This document shows positions 22,020 through 33,799 of a stretch of 64,000 nucleotides of DNA, in pieces; positions within the stretch are counted from its first letter, which is position 1; each line of letters starts with the position of its first letter. The stretch lies in the NCBI GenBank assembly GCA_029891345.1, contig CM057000.1, forward strand, positions 137,934,663-137,998,662. The letters run 5' to 3'. The DNA comes from Dryococelus australis. Its lineage: Eukaryota; Arthropoda; Insecta; Phasmatodea; Phasmatidae. The position numbers and the translations under genes were made by a program. Below the pieces are notes generated by a model. It worked only from the letters and a program-made list of their open reading frames with translations. It made no database searches and was not told the origin of the DNA.

Positions 22020-23510
22020 GAAATATTATTTCCTATCATCACCGTCCATATTTATATTCAAAGGAGTAAGATACGAAGATTCTTTAAAATCTCTGCTGTT
22101 CTGCACGTTAGTTAATGAAATGATACAACGATCGAAAACACAATGTTATTATTATAAACAATACTGATTGCACAGTTCTACCAAATCGAAATCAAGACGA
22201 ACTTCAACGGCTGCTTTCTGCATTTAAAAAAAACCTGTCAAACCTTTGATTTAACTACTTCAAAAGCGGAGGGAAAAAAGTGTGGGGATTTTAAAAGACC
22301 CTAACCATTGCAAGTTGCTGCTCGATAATCATAATTGACCAAGTATTGAATACGGGATATCTGTAAATAACAATAAAAATTTCAAGTCTGCCACATAAAG
22401 AAATAAAGGAACAAATGACGAAAGGCAACAGAATAGCTGGCTCTCTTTGTTTCCCAGTACGGTATAATAAACATCAAGGAGAGGATATTAAAGCAAGGAC
22501 ATATAAACCTGTCGTAAAATCAATATTCGCTTGTGCTGCGGAGTCACGAATTGAAACAAAACGTACTCGAGTAATGGTGGTTGATGAAATGATAATAGAG
22601 AGGAAAATATCCAGTAAAACTCTACTCGCTAGAGAAAGAATTGATAACATAAGATATTCTTGAAGAGTGACGCCATTACTGGATGGATATCTTCCCGTCG
22701 GAGAGAATGGAATCGACATATTGATAGGACGCAAGGAGATAAAATAATAAGAATAGTGAGCGATGAGAGACCTCGAGAAGTCTTGAAAGACAGACAACGT
22801 AGAGGGATGGGATTTTCTTTAGTACCCTTGGAGTGGCGCAGATCTAAGTTATATAAAGATAAGAAAAATAGAACGTCTCTCCTCTCTCTTTGCATGTACA
22901 ATAATTGAAATCCTATGAATAAATGTAATCATTAATGTACTTCAAACAATGTGTAAAGAGAGAGACAGTTTTGCGTATTCATGGGACGGTATTTATGTGG
23001 GTACTTAAGTTTACTTTTTCACTCGAATAAATACAGGTACGCGCAATCAGTTTATTTAATTTAATTTTTTTTTCAAATTGAGAGTAAAATATATGTAGTG
23101 CCGCCTGTTTTTCGCGAAAAGATTCTCGCGGAGACTAAGCTTCAATATCCTACACGCACGCACACACACACGCACGCACACACACTCGCAGCCTTCCTTT
23201 GGAGATTGGCCGCCCGTCTTTCTGCGATTACTGACTCCTATGCGAGTGAGCCAATCAGAATTAAGTTCCTCCAACACTGACTGTCCGTGATTCGTGGGCA
23301 GACAGATACGACGTGTAACAATTCAAATGATCCAACCACGAAAGTCGTTCTGAACTAAAGTGTTTTGGAAGACAACTTGTCTTGACAGGTGCACCTAAAT
23401 GTATGTTATCAGCAGGAAACATACTGACGCGGGGTGTGAGTCAAAAATTTAGTTAATGGGAGCTCTCGTGGGTATACTTATTTTCAAAGGCATAGATAGT
23501 AATATAGCTC
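22020..23510. other. Unassigned region
   Basis: Contains an 82-codon ORF (22415-22663) and antisense ORFs without recognisable domains, and a (CA)n-like tract at about 23153-23190. Confidence 0.45.
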
Positions 23511-23526
23511 TGCTATACATTTATTT

Positions 23527-23850
23527 TCAAACATAGTCACCATGTTTGTCTAACCATTTCTTTGAACGGTACGCCAAGACATCGATGCCGACATATAGGA
23601 AATCTGTGTCGAGTCACTGAAGCCACGTTGCAACGGTCTGCTGAATAGCTGTACCAGTTGCCAATCACCACCAAGGTGCCTCTTCAATGGCCCGAGGATG
23701 TGGAAATCACTGGGTGCTAGGCTGGGGATGTAGGGAGGATGGCCCAGTACCTCCCACTGGAAGCGCAGTCACAGTTCACGCATGACGGTGACCGAGTGTG
23801 GTCGGGGGTGGTCATACAGTAGCCGTAGACTAAAGATGAGGTGGACCGCT
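23527..23850 (-). pseudogene. Mariner-type transposase, C-terminal remnant
   Basis: The minus strand encodes LYDHPRPHSV (the D of the DNARPH motif), then WEVLGHPPYIPSLAPSDFH (the YSPDLAPSD motif with the last catalytic D of a D34D-type triad), LGPLKRHLGG, and in another frame KKWLDKHGDYV just before the stop at 23527. Order and spacing fit Tc1/mariner transposases, usual length about 345 aa, so only roughly the last 100 residues remain. One in-frame stop and one frameshift are visible. It is a dead plain DNA transposon; terminal repeats were not found. Confidence 0.8.
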
Positions 23851-23864
23851 TGTTCGTCTTCTGC

Positions 23865-23945
23865 TCATGCGCCCAACATTGACCTACTCCCCAATCACAC
23901 ACAACTGTCAGAGTCACATAGTCAACTGTGATGAAAGTGTTAATA
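23865..23945 (+). repeat. Short dispersed repeat D2, copy 1
   Basis: Words TTGACCTACTCCCCA, CACAACTGTC-GAGTCACAT and GTCAACTGTGATGAA recur in the same order at 35595-35650 (CTGACCTACCCCACA, GTCACATGGTTAACAGTGATGAA). Nature unknown. Confidence 0.45.
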
Positions 23946-24254
23946 TTATACGAATAAAATAATTTCACCAATTTGAATTTATTCAAACTGCATTACAAAC
24001 TTGTTAAAGGTGAGCACCGAAGATTGCAATTAATATACCTTTGTTTATGTGTTTACTCATATCGTACTTTTCTGAATATATTTGTTGAAAAAATATGTCT
24101 TGTTTTATTTATTTTTAAAATCTCGCTTTATATAAAAATTGTTTCAAATAAAAATATTTTCATTTAAGAACAAATAAAAAAAATTAAATGTGACAACATA
24201 AATGACGTTGTAACTATTCGATATAGGTCGATAGCACTCTTGTCGATAACAAAT

Positions 24255-24460
24255 TTTCTCTGGTGGTTGAAACATGAGCCACCAGTGCGCTCTAGTGGGC
24301 GATATTAAAAATTAATGGACAGTAGATATGGCATGTCGTGAAAGGCGTCAAGCGAACTTGAGTAATTGGCCGACAGCATACGTCAAAACATAAACAAAGA
24401 TGGCTGCCACCTGGTGGCTAAATAACCAGCTCGCCTGGTGGCGAAATATATTATTAATGC
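24255..24460. promoter_or_regulatory. Cluster of CTCF-like / CACCTG palindromes
   Basis: Three related sites in 170 bp: GCCACCAGTGCGCTCTAGTG (from 24278), the near-perfect palindrome GCCACCTGGTGGC (24406-24418) and CGCCTGGTGGCG (24432-24443). Resemble CTCF or E-box/Snail-type sites. No gene is attached; function is inferred from motif shape only. Confidence 0.3.
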
Positions 24461-25335
24461 GCTAGTGCCACATAGGTGTTTAAAATGAAAGTAAATGACA
24501 AATAAAAAAAAAAAAACAAGATACCTGCTTGCGATGGGATGAGTAGGGCCTATAGATGAGGGGGGGGGGAGACCTGCCAACTAATTAACCTATGTGAAAC
24601 GGGGGGGGGGGGGGGGAAGGGGGAGCGGTTAGAGGCCTGCTGACTAAACAGCCAATAATATTTGGTGAGGGTCAGTCGTCTGCTGGACGGGATACTGGGC
24701 AAACCTCCAGAAAATAAGTTTTGGAAAATACATTTTTAATAATATCTTTTTAAATAAATAATTTTTAATACATGTTTTTCAAAAATTTTTGAATTAAAAA
24801 AATTAAGGAATTTTTTTGGCATTTTCTTGCTCAAGGTCACGGACATGGCTCACCTACACTTATTGAGATGACAACCTAACGTAACCTATTCTAGCATAAC
24901 TTAACAAATTGAAATGACCCCAATAACTAAATGAAAAGCAATATTCATAACCTTTTCACTGTGTTTTTTCCTTCTGTCAAAAAGGCAGAAACTTGTTAAT
25001 AAAATATAAATATTTTCCTGATTTTTGCAAACTAGCAGATATTGCATAATTAAAATTAAGCACAGAAATATTAAAGAACTCTTAAAATGCGAAACTTTCT
25101 GTAATCTTACATTGTCAGTAAAAACTCTGAATCGAAAATAATGACTTGTAATTACTAGAGACTCGAGAAATTCGTGAGTTCAATGACCTGTAGACTAGAC
25201 TTCACAGTCTTATATACTCTCGTACAGATACCAACTGATTATTAGTTGGTTGTTGTGGTAGTAAAATGCGGTGATTGGGTGCACAATTTTTTTACATGTT
25301 GGTCATTGGCTTATTTGTCTCCAGGAGGTGTCAAA
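24461..25335. other. Unassigned region with G runs
   Basis: G runs at 24560-24568 and 24601-24617, then AT-rich sequence with no recognised feature. Confidence 0.5.
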
Positions 25336-25337
25336 AA

Positions 25338-25445
25338 ACCCGTCGACCAATTACAAATGTAACATGAACGTACATGTGTGTGAATTCCAACTTGTATAGA
25401 AATGAACCCGCGGAATATCCGGGTCTCTAGTGATGACAAGAAAAC
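25338..25445 (+). repeat. Dispersed repeat D3, copy 1 (pairs with 35838-35955)
   Basis: GTCGACCAATTACAAATGTA, then CGTACATGTGTG, then GTCTCTAGTGATGAC; the partner copy has GTCCAATTACAAACGTAT, GGTACACGTGTTTG and GTCTCTAGTGATGACC. Both stand upstream of a short TA-MITE. Confidence 0.5.
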
Positions 25446-25937
25446 GAAGGATCTTCGCCAAAGTGGTGAACGACGCCCAGCGGGAGCAAAGCCCACGCAT
25501 GGACGCATCGTGGGGGGCGTATCAGAATCGGTTCCGCGGTGCGTATCCTCGCACGGGAGTCGTAGCTCGACCAGGAGGGAACTTAATAGCAGGTAATGAC
25601 CGGCATATCTGGGCGGGGAAAGTAATTGTTGAGAGCAGCCAGATGCGGAGCAACGCGCCCATGGGCGCAGTTGGAAGGCGCGCATGCGTCCTATCGCCAT
25701 GTGCAAAAGGTGAGGGCGGTGGGGTTCGGCATTAACTGGACATGTTAGTTGTTGAAGGAAGAAGAGGGTGGGAGAAGCTGCACACAGCGTCCATATCGAC
25801 CCCTGGCAATTTGAAACTACCCCCACCACCACCCCCCATAAACAAACTACCCCTCACAGCGTCATGTGGGCGGGCTTGTTATCCCCGCGTAATATTGCTT
25901 CGTCAGAAGTCAGCCCAGTTGTGTAGATTGATTGGTA
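25446..25937. other. GC-richer unassigned stretch
   Basis: CpG content is raised at 25450-25720 and overlapping ORFs occur on both strands (up to 173 codons), without recognisable domains. Confidence 0.4.
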
Positions 25938-26173
25938 TTGGCTGCTCACGGTAAAGTGAGCACTTTTGAGCCCCTGGTTACTTTTTTCTTTCAGCCATGT
26001 TTTATTCTTAAACCACCTTTTAAAATAAATATTACCAAGTAAGAAATAAACACAGTGTGTATATTCCACCTAACTCGGAAATTAACGTCTAAGGCTAAAA
26101 TAATAAATTTACTTGCACAATTATTTCAAATGAGAGGGCTATAAAAAGTGCTCGCTTTAACGTGAACAGCCTA
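25938..26173 (+). mobile_element. Short TA-MITE, copy B
   Basis: 236 bp, ends TTGGCTGCTCACGGTAAAGT and TTAACGTGAACAGCCTA. TA precedes the left end. The interior (TTTCTTTCAGCCATG, TTAACGTCTAAGGCTA, TTTACTTGCA) parallels the copy at 35964-36201 and differs from the long family. Confidence 0.85.
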
Positions 26174-26470
26174 AAGTACATGGTCATGCAGCTATGATAT
26201 GTATCGGTGAACAAAAACCAGCATTTCAGCACAAAATGAGAAAATGAAGGAACGTTAAAAGGGAAACTGAAACAAACGAGAAAACAATAAGTAAAGCGCG
26301 GTCGTGGAAAGTAGCCAAAACTCTAAACAAGAAAGAAAATATTAGCCTATGAGCGATAACACACAAACAATGAGGTTGAAAGAAGAAAATGTGAGAAAAT
26401 AAAATGTGAGTGTGCAATTGAAAATTACGTGTATGAAGCCCCGCGCAACCATATGTGTAAAATATGTGTA
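26174..26470. other. Unassigned spacer between two MITEs
   Basis: AT-rich, nothing recognised. Confidence 0.5.
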
Positions 26471-26894
26471 TAGGCTGTTCACTGTAAAATTAGCGTTTTT
26501 GAAAACCCTGCTTAAGATCTACGTGTATGCACGTTGTGTATTCTTCCGCGTTATTTAAAATTAACATTGCCATGGGCCTCACCACTTTATTCGTGCCTCG
26601 GTCAAGTTAAACTGTAAAATTTTTATAAAAGTAAATATGTTGCTAATCTGCTCATGCTTATACTTAGGACGCATGAAACACTAATAGAGAGGAAAATAGA
26701 TCATTCTAATTTGCACAAATGGTTACCTAACGCTATTTATTTTACGTGAGGATACGGAACTATTTCCCATCCATCATTATCAACTTTACTGGGTGCATGT
26801 CACTCAGCATGTTTGTTAAAATATATGCAGGCAGGTGCAGGGACTTTTTTCTAAGGTTGATTTCAAAAGTGCTCACTTTATCGTGAACAGCCTT
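26471..26894 (+). mobile_element. Long TA-MITE, copy 7
   Basis: TA on both sides, ends TAGGCTGTTCACTGTAAAAT and ATCGTGAACAGCCTT. All interior tokens are present. Confidence 0.93.
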
Positions 26895-27200
26895 TAGAAA
26901 CCAAAACAGGAACGAGAAAAAAGAAAATGAAAATATCGTGTCGGTGTGCATTGTGGGTATGTGGCCCCACATAACCATAGGTAAATAATGTTGTAATGTA
27001 AGGAAAATATCAATACCACAGGGAAAATACACAGATGAACCTATCTATAATAATAATGATGGAAAAATGTATAGATTTCCCCATAACAAACCGACATTCG
27101 CATTCTTTGAAGAGGTGAGCGAAGAAATATCACTTCTCCAGTAGTTTTCGCGAGGTTCTCTGCCACGTGATATTTCATCGTCTACACTCTTTAAGTGGGA
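26895..27200. other. Unassigned spacer
   Basis: AT-rich. Nothing recognised up to the minisatellite. Confidence 0.5.
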
Positions 27201-27202
27201 TC

Positions 27203-27828
27203 GCCATAGTGTGATGGTCAGACTACTCACCACTCCATAGTGTGATGGTTAGACTACTCACCACGCCATAGCGTGATGGTTAGACTACTCACCACGCCAT
27301 AGCGTGATGGTTAGACTACTCACCATGCCATAGTGTGATGGTTAGACTACTCACCACGCCATAGTGTGATGGTTAGACTACTCACCATGCCATAGTGTGA
27401 TGGTTAGACTACTCACCACGCCATAGTGTGATGGTTAGACTACTCACCATGCCATAGTGTGATGGTTAGACTACTCACCACGCCATAGTGTGATGGTCAG
27501 ACTACTCACCACTCCATAGCGTGATGGTCAGACTACTCACCACGCCATAGTGTGATGGTTAGACTACTCACCACGCCATAGTGTGATGGTCAGACTACTC
27601 ACCACGCCATAGCGTGATGGTTAGACTACTCACCACTCCATAGTGTGATGGTTAGACTACTCACCACGCCATAGTGTGATGGTCGGACTACTCACCACTC
27701 CATAGTGTGATGGTTAGACTACTCACCATGCCATAGCGTGATGGTTAGACTACTCACCACGCCATAGTGTGATGGTTAGACTACTCACCACGCCATAGTG
27801 TGATGGTTTGACTACTCACCACGCCATC
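27203..27828 (+). repeat. 31-bp minisatellite made of SINE A-box units, 20 copies
   Basis: Unit CATAGTGTGATGGTTAGACT then ACTCACCACGC, 20 copies counted. The unit aligns with the tRNA-like head of the SINE at 1565-1715 (GATGGTGTAATTGTCAGACT then ACTCACCTCCC), and GTGTGATGGTTAG resembles a pol III A box. Sequence after the array, once the TAA-flanked MITE is set aside, continues as a SINE from just before its B box. The array is best read as tandem amplification of the 5' half of one SINE. Confidence 0.9.
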
Positions 27829-27831
27829 TAA

Positions 27832-28522
27832 AGACCCTGACTCACTGTCAAATTTTTTACCTTCAAATAAATTTGACAATAAAATTCGAGGACGAAATAC
27901 GACCATCAAATTTTTCTCTGCAACAATTGTTATCAAATAATCATGAACGTGCTTGAAAATGTGTCACACTGTCAATTTTTTTTAACCGGGAGAATCTTAT
28001 TTGAATAATGATTTAAGAATGATTTTCATAGTGAGATATTGCTTTTGTTTTCCCATTCGGTCCGTTACAGGAAAAAATTGGAAGTAATACTGTAATTTGA
28101 TTTCGTTTCTTTACTAGATTAAAATTTTATTCATAACATGTGTTTCCTGTACAGTGTAATTAATGCCTCAGAGTTCGTAATATTATGTGCAAATTCACTT
28201 AAAATAGCATTCATGCCCAGACAACTTATACATAAATTATCATCATAACTTACTTCGTTTCCAGCAATTGTTCGTTATTTTAAGTTTCTTGACATCCATG
28301 TCTGTCGTACACGAATCTGATTGACCGAGACCACCAAAAATCCAAACAATTTTATATACGGTCCAATTTTCAAAAGTTAGATGGAAACTGAAGCCATCCA
28401 ACTTTTTCAGGCACAAATGGCGGCATTTATGACGTTTCAATGACGTCATAACTGTCCAACTGTAATTGACCAAACTTATTGGAAGCAGTTTGACGGAAAT
28501 ATTTGACAGTGTGAAAGGGGCT
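27832..28522. mobile_element. PIF/Harbinger-like MITE inserted in a SINE, TSD TAA
   Basis: 691 bp. Left end AGACCCTGACTCACTGTCAA; right end read inward AGCCCCTTTCACACTGTCAA. TAA lies immediately outside both (27829-27831 and 28523-28525). Interior is AT-rich with no transposase. An internal TGTGTCACACTGTCAA near 27959 repeats the terminal word. Flanks are the two halves of a SINE. Confidence 0.82.
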
Positions 28523-28525
28523 TAA

Positions 28526-28720
28526 GCGAACCGGGATTCGATTTCCAGCCTGGTCGCTTCGAGGATTTTCGCATGCGGGAATCGTGGCGGACGATGCCGC
28601 TGGTAAGCGGGGGGTCTTCCCGGGGATCTCCCGTTTCCCCCGCTCCCTTTCATTCCGGCTCGTCTCCGTACGCACCTCGCTTCACCCCAATCGGCTCTCA
28701 AGACCTCGATGTTAATGGCC
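28526..28720 (+). mobile_element. SINE family A, 3' portion from before the B box
   Basis: Starts GCGAACCGGGATTCGATTTC (B-box-like GATTCGATTTC), then GAGGATTTTCGCATGCGG, ATCGTGGCGGACGATGCCG, CGGGGATCTCCCGTTTCCC and CAAGACCTCGATG. This is the family A body; its A-box half lies across the inserted MITE as the 31-bp array. Confidence 0.8.
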
Positions 28721-29350
28721 CCCCACAAATGTCTTCACACTTACTGTGCATTTGGTTGACACCGGATACTTTATTTTGCACGCGTGTCTCTATTTACACA
28801 GACGAGTATTTGCAAAGCAACATATTTAGGCAAATGAAAGCTGCAGCAGGTGGTGCGTATTTCATGAAAGTACTTTTAACATTAGACAAACACTATGTGA
28901 AAACTATACTTCATTACAAGTATATCAGCAGATAATAATATGAAACCACTAGAAAAAAACAATTCGAATAACATTATTGATTTATCACATTCATATACTC
29001 TTCATTTTCAAGGCTTTGTACTTGTAGATTCTTCAAATTCATATCTATGTATTCCGGTGTACGTGTATTCATACGATGGGCCTATGTCACGTAAAACATC
29101 TTAACCTTATTAGGGAACGTTTTTATTTAGGTATCATTAAATGGTTTTTGTAAAGATACGTAGGTTATCGTCAGAAAACAACATAATTTAAATTTATTAA
29201 ATTTAGAAAAAAATTGGATTTATGTGTTGTTATTCGCCATAAGATGAAACAAGGCAAGAAATATATATATATAATCCGTAAAAGAAAGGCCGGATGTTAA
29301 AGGTGAAATTAATATTTTATTTCTCTTAATTGGTGAGGACTGGTAAGGTA
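28721..29350. other. Unassigned AT-rich region
   Basis: No feature recognised. Confidence 0.5.
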
Positions 29351-29758
29351 TAGACCATTCACGGAAAATGAGCACTTTTCAAAGCCCTGCTTAAGATCTA
29401 CATGTATGCAACGTTGTGTATTCTTCCGCTTAATGTAAGATTAACACTACCATGGGCCTCATCACTTTATTCATGCGTCGGTCAAGTGAAACTATTAAAA
29501 AAAAGTAAACATTTAACACATCTGCTCATTTGTCACTTAGACGCGTAAAAAAAAAAAACAGAAAGCGAAAGAGATAATTTAAGTTGTCAGAAATGGTTAC
29601 CTAACACTCTTCATACGACGCGACTACTTACCATTCATCGTTACCGAGCTTACTGAGCGTACGTCATTCAGGGCGCCCGTTAAAATATATGCAGATAGGG
29701 GCAGTGACATTTTTCAAAAGTTCATTAAAAAAATGCTCACTTTATCGTGAACAGTCTT
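29351..29758 (+). mobile_element. Long TA-MITE, copy 8
   Basis: TA on both sides, ends TAGACCATTCACGGAAAATG and ATCGTGAACAGTCTT. More diverged than most copies, interior recognisable. Confidence 0.88.
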
Positions 29759-29879
29759 TACATGTGTGCCTGAGCCTATGCGTCTATGTGCGCCCTCCTT
29801 CAAATGTTGATCTCTTGAACCGAATTTCACCAAACTCGATACACATATAGGGTATTAATAAGTAAGGACACCTGACTTT

Positions 29880-32050
29880 TATAGTCTTCGACTACGTTGG
29901 GGACTTACTTTTAAAATGACGGTTTTTTAAATTTACCGCTATATGCCATATCTCGGAAACCATTCAAATGATTTTAACCAAATTTCGAATGCTGACAGCG
30001 CAAGTTGTAAGCAATAAATTCAGACGTTAATATTATTGTTGGTCTGCCATTTTGGAAGATAAAGTCACATGAAAAAATAAATCTTCTGTGTTATGGCTCG
30101 AAAACTACTGAACCAATTTTCGCCAAATTTGGTAACTAAGAAATACTATGATAGGCCATGTAAATATAAGTAATTGAACTTTATTGGGCACTTATTTTCA
30201 AAATTGCTGCCATATAAATATTTTATGTTTATTTGTTATAACTACCATATGATTTTTACTAATTACAACCAAATGTTCTACGCTATCAGTATCTATTACA
30301 AACACCAAACAAGTAGAAAAAAAACTTTTGTAAACCATTTTTTAAGTAGTGCTATTTGAATTAATCAAATTTTTGATAAATTTCTCCGGAAACAACTGAC
30401 AGTTCCCTATCAAATTTGGTAGTCAAGTAGTACTGCCGCCGTTCATATGTACAAAAATGTTTCGTCTATGTCAGACACTTATTTTCAAAATGGCGACCAT
30501 ATATATATATATATTTTAAGCATAGTATGCTATACCTTCGCAAACGTTTAATCAATTCCAACTTTACTTTCTATACTGGGAGAATATATAACAAACATAA
30601 AGTTTGTCTACACGGAGTATATTTTGTCCTCCATTTTGTAAGATAGTGCCGCACGAATAAATACATATTTTACGTCATATTATGGGAAACAATTTTTCGA
30701 TTCCTACCAAATATGGCAACCAAGTATTACTCCGGTGGGTAATGTTAACTGATAAGTTTTAGGCACATCAGCAACTTATTTTCAAAATGGCGGCCATACA
30801 GCTATTTTAGTCCTGTATGTTATATTGTCGAAACCATGTAATTGATTGCAAAGAAACTTTTTATGTTGGCTGTATATATTACTACAATCAAATTTGTATA
30901 CACACAAACATCTTTGGCCCACCATTTTGTAAAATAATATCACTTGACAAATTGAAATTATGTGATCTCCGAAGAAACAGCCGATTTCTACTGAATTTGC
31001 CAAAAAAAAAAATATGGTTAGCTATGTAATCTGATAATTTTTGATTAGATCAGACATACGGCCATACGGTCAGACATATGGCGGCCATATAAACATTTTA
31101 TCCCCGAATTTTTTATCTACGAAACTGCAATAGAAATTTCAACTTAACTTAGTGTGTAACAGTACCAGTTGTCTCCATCCAAATTTGTCCATGCAAAGCC
31201 TCATTTCTCCGTCATTTTGTAAGATAGGCCTACATGAAATAAATATAGTTTTTATGCCGTATCTCGGGAAACAATAAACTGATTTCTTTCAAATTTGGCG
31301 AGGAAGGTGTCCTATGGCAGGCTGTATTAATTTATACGATTTAAGTATGTGAGTATCTTATTTTCTGAATGGCGCGTATACAAGAATTTTAGCACAGTGT
31401 GCTACATCTACGAAAGTATGTAACATATTTAAATTTAAGTTTTTATATTCCATCCATGACAATAATCTAATATGCTAATATATAAACCTTTTGCCCTCCT
31501 TTTACGAAGATCCTCACATGATCAATAGAGTTTTTATGACATAGCCCGAGTACCGCACAACCGACATGATTACAGAAATCATATTTTGCAGAATTTTTGC
31601 AAAGCAGTGTCAGGTGAGTTAACTGAACATTTTGTCCTATTTGCGGTATAATTTGACTAATTCCCACAAAATTTTACCAGCATACAGAAGGCCATGCAAA
31701 GCTACATAATTTAAATGGGGTCCGACCATGATTTTAAAACATATGGTGGCCATATAAATATTAATATGTTTGGCATAACTACTTAAAAACTTAACAATTT
31801 CAATGAAACTTTTTACATTGACACTATTCATCACAAACATTGTGTACAGAGAATTTTTTAGGCAATTTTATAAGATGGCCTCATTTAAGAAAATAATGGT
31901 TTATGACATATCTCGGAGACCAATCAATCGATTTCAGTAAAATTTCTCACACAAGTAGCGTTATGGTAGGCTGTGCAAACTTATGTGTTTTAGTGGCTCA
32001 GACAATTACTTTTATGATAATGGCCGAGTAAATATTTCAGGTTAGTGAGT
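29880..32050. repeat. Diverged ~290-bp tandem repeat, about 7-8 units
   Basis: Two landmark boxes alternate. One resembles TTCAAAATGGCGGCCATA (29911, 30197, 30483, 30781, 31076, 31363, 31738, 32010 approx.). The other resembles CCATTTTGTAAGATA (30049, 30337, 30632, 30919, 31208, 31495, 31858 approx.). A third common phrase is ATATCTCGGAAACCA followed by ACCAAATTTGG. Spacing is mostly 270-310. Between boxes the units are much diverged, so the array is old. No coding potential. Confidence 0.8.
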
Positions 32051-33170
32051 GAAGCCTATCATTAAACAAAAACTCGACTTATTTCATCCGAAGTTAATGC
32101 TCCGATTACCACATACATGATGCACTTGATTGCAAGCTAGCTTAATTTTACGAGTTTTTTTTTTTTCCTGAATTCGAGTCCCGTGTATGTCAGTCGCGTA
32201 TTCCAACGGTCTTGGTACGGTTTCACACGTTTCTGGTTTCAGCTCTAATGATATTGCTGTCAGTGAGACGTCAATCCCTTCCTACCAACTAAGCTTTCAA
32301 GAACATTGCTAACATTTATTTGCACCAATTCTGACCTTGCTGCGTCCTAAACCAAGGGTGTGGCAAGGCAGGATTTGCATAAAAACTTAGCAAAACCAAT
32401 CAGAACACTAATAATGGCAAAAGTCATGCAAAAATTAGTACAGTGTAAGGGTAATTAAATGTTTGAAACGATTTGTATTAAAAACAAAGAAGTGTGGTCA
32501 TGATCTTTTATTTCAAGTACTTTTTTTTTTCCAATTTTTCCTTTCATTCACATTTCTTTCACAAATTTACACATTGAATACTTCCTTGGTAAGCTTTCTG
32601 ACATGTCATCTAAAAGGGTAACATTGTTATTTCCTTTCCCATATATGATAATTTTATACTTACAAACATTTACATAAAACCCAGGTTACCAGAAATATGG
32701 AATAAAATGCAACCCAATTCAGATACAAATACTTTCGCTGATGTTCAGCTAATAATTATACAGATTATATCAATGCTCCGTACTGGTCATATTAATAAGT
32801 AAATACAAACTGCAAAAGGCTATCACAAAATATATTGAGCAGGTGACCCAAATTGACCCTAGTTAGAATGGCTACTATATTTCTGTCGCACCTACATTTA
32901 CCATTTTCACTATCGCACTATGTTTAATTCCTACACTAGGAAAACCCTCATTTTGGTAACACATTACTGGTCATCAAACAACAATTATGTTTAATTTACT
33001 CGCAATCCCAAGTGGATGGGAGCAACTGCTAAGCAATTCCAGCCTTAACTCCAGCGAGTAAATGGATTTTTGAACAAGTCCTAAACTTCGTAAAGTTCCT
33101 CTTAAAAAAAATCCTTAAACAAGGACATTCGCATAGCTCCTACTTAATTCCAGAAGCTGAGACCATAATA
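32051..33170. other. Unassigned AT-rich region
   Basis: No gene or repeat recognised. Confidence 0.5.
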
Positions 33171-33172
33171 AA

Positions 33173-33300
33173 CGATTATTGGCAAGTGTTCACAAAAAGT
33201 TACATAATGTTTACCAAGATTTGCAATAGTTTACAAATGTTTGAAAAATGTTTGCAAATGGTCGCAAAAGTTTACCCGTGGTTAATAATGGTTACCACCA
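33173..33300. repeat. Low-complexity GTTTRC/GTTTGCAAA word cluster
   Basis: GTTTACC, GTTTACAAA, GTTTGAAAA, GTTTGCAAA, AGTTTACCC and GGTTACC recur every 10-20 bases. These resemble forkhead-type sites but may be simple slippage. Confidence 0.35.
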
Positions 33301-33799
33301 ATTCACATCTTGGTGTTGACACAGCCACTAAAACTTAGTAACAAAAGTATCAGTATTGGGTTTTTGGCTAAAAGCCCAACATTTCGCAACATTAAAAAAA
33401 CTTAGAATTATTTTACGCCATCATGGCCCCTGCCTAACGTCAAAGTGGCGTAAGTGACTTGTTTGTTTTAGGATCCTACATTGGTGATACAAATAGGGTA
33501 CTACTTAGCTCATGGTAGAAGCTTGCCCCCTCGAGGTCGCTGAACTGACCCCGAGAGCAGCGCGTGCTGGCATTAAATACACCGCTGCTCCTGATTGCGC
33601 TACCAGTCAATTTAATTTTTCTCCTCAAAAGCCGTTTTTCTAAGAAATCGTGGGGTTTTTCAATTACCCCTGGGAGGGTTCAAGCTATTTACAGCCAATG
33701 GCTGAAAACATTACCATTTATGGTGACCGACGCAGCGGACACGAATTTCCCTTAGGGGATATTTATTACACAATGAAATTCAAAACATCCAATCAGAAT

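Noticed and set aside
22415-22663. 82-codon plus-strand ORF as a host gene
   Set aside because: Several antisense ORFs over the same bases, no domain, no splice or promoter support.
27203-27828. CRISPR-like array of 31-bp repeats
   Set aside because: No spacers; units are head-to-tail and match a SINE head.
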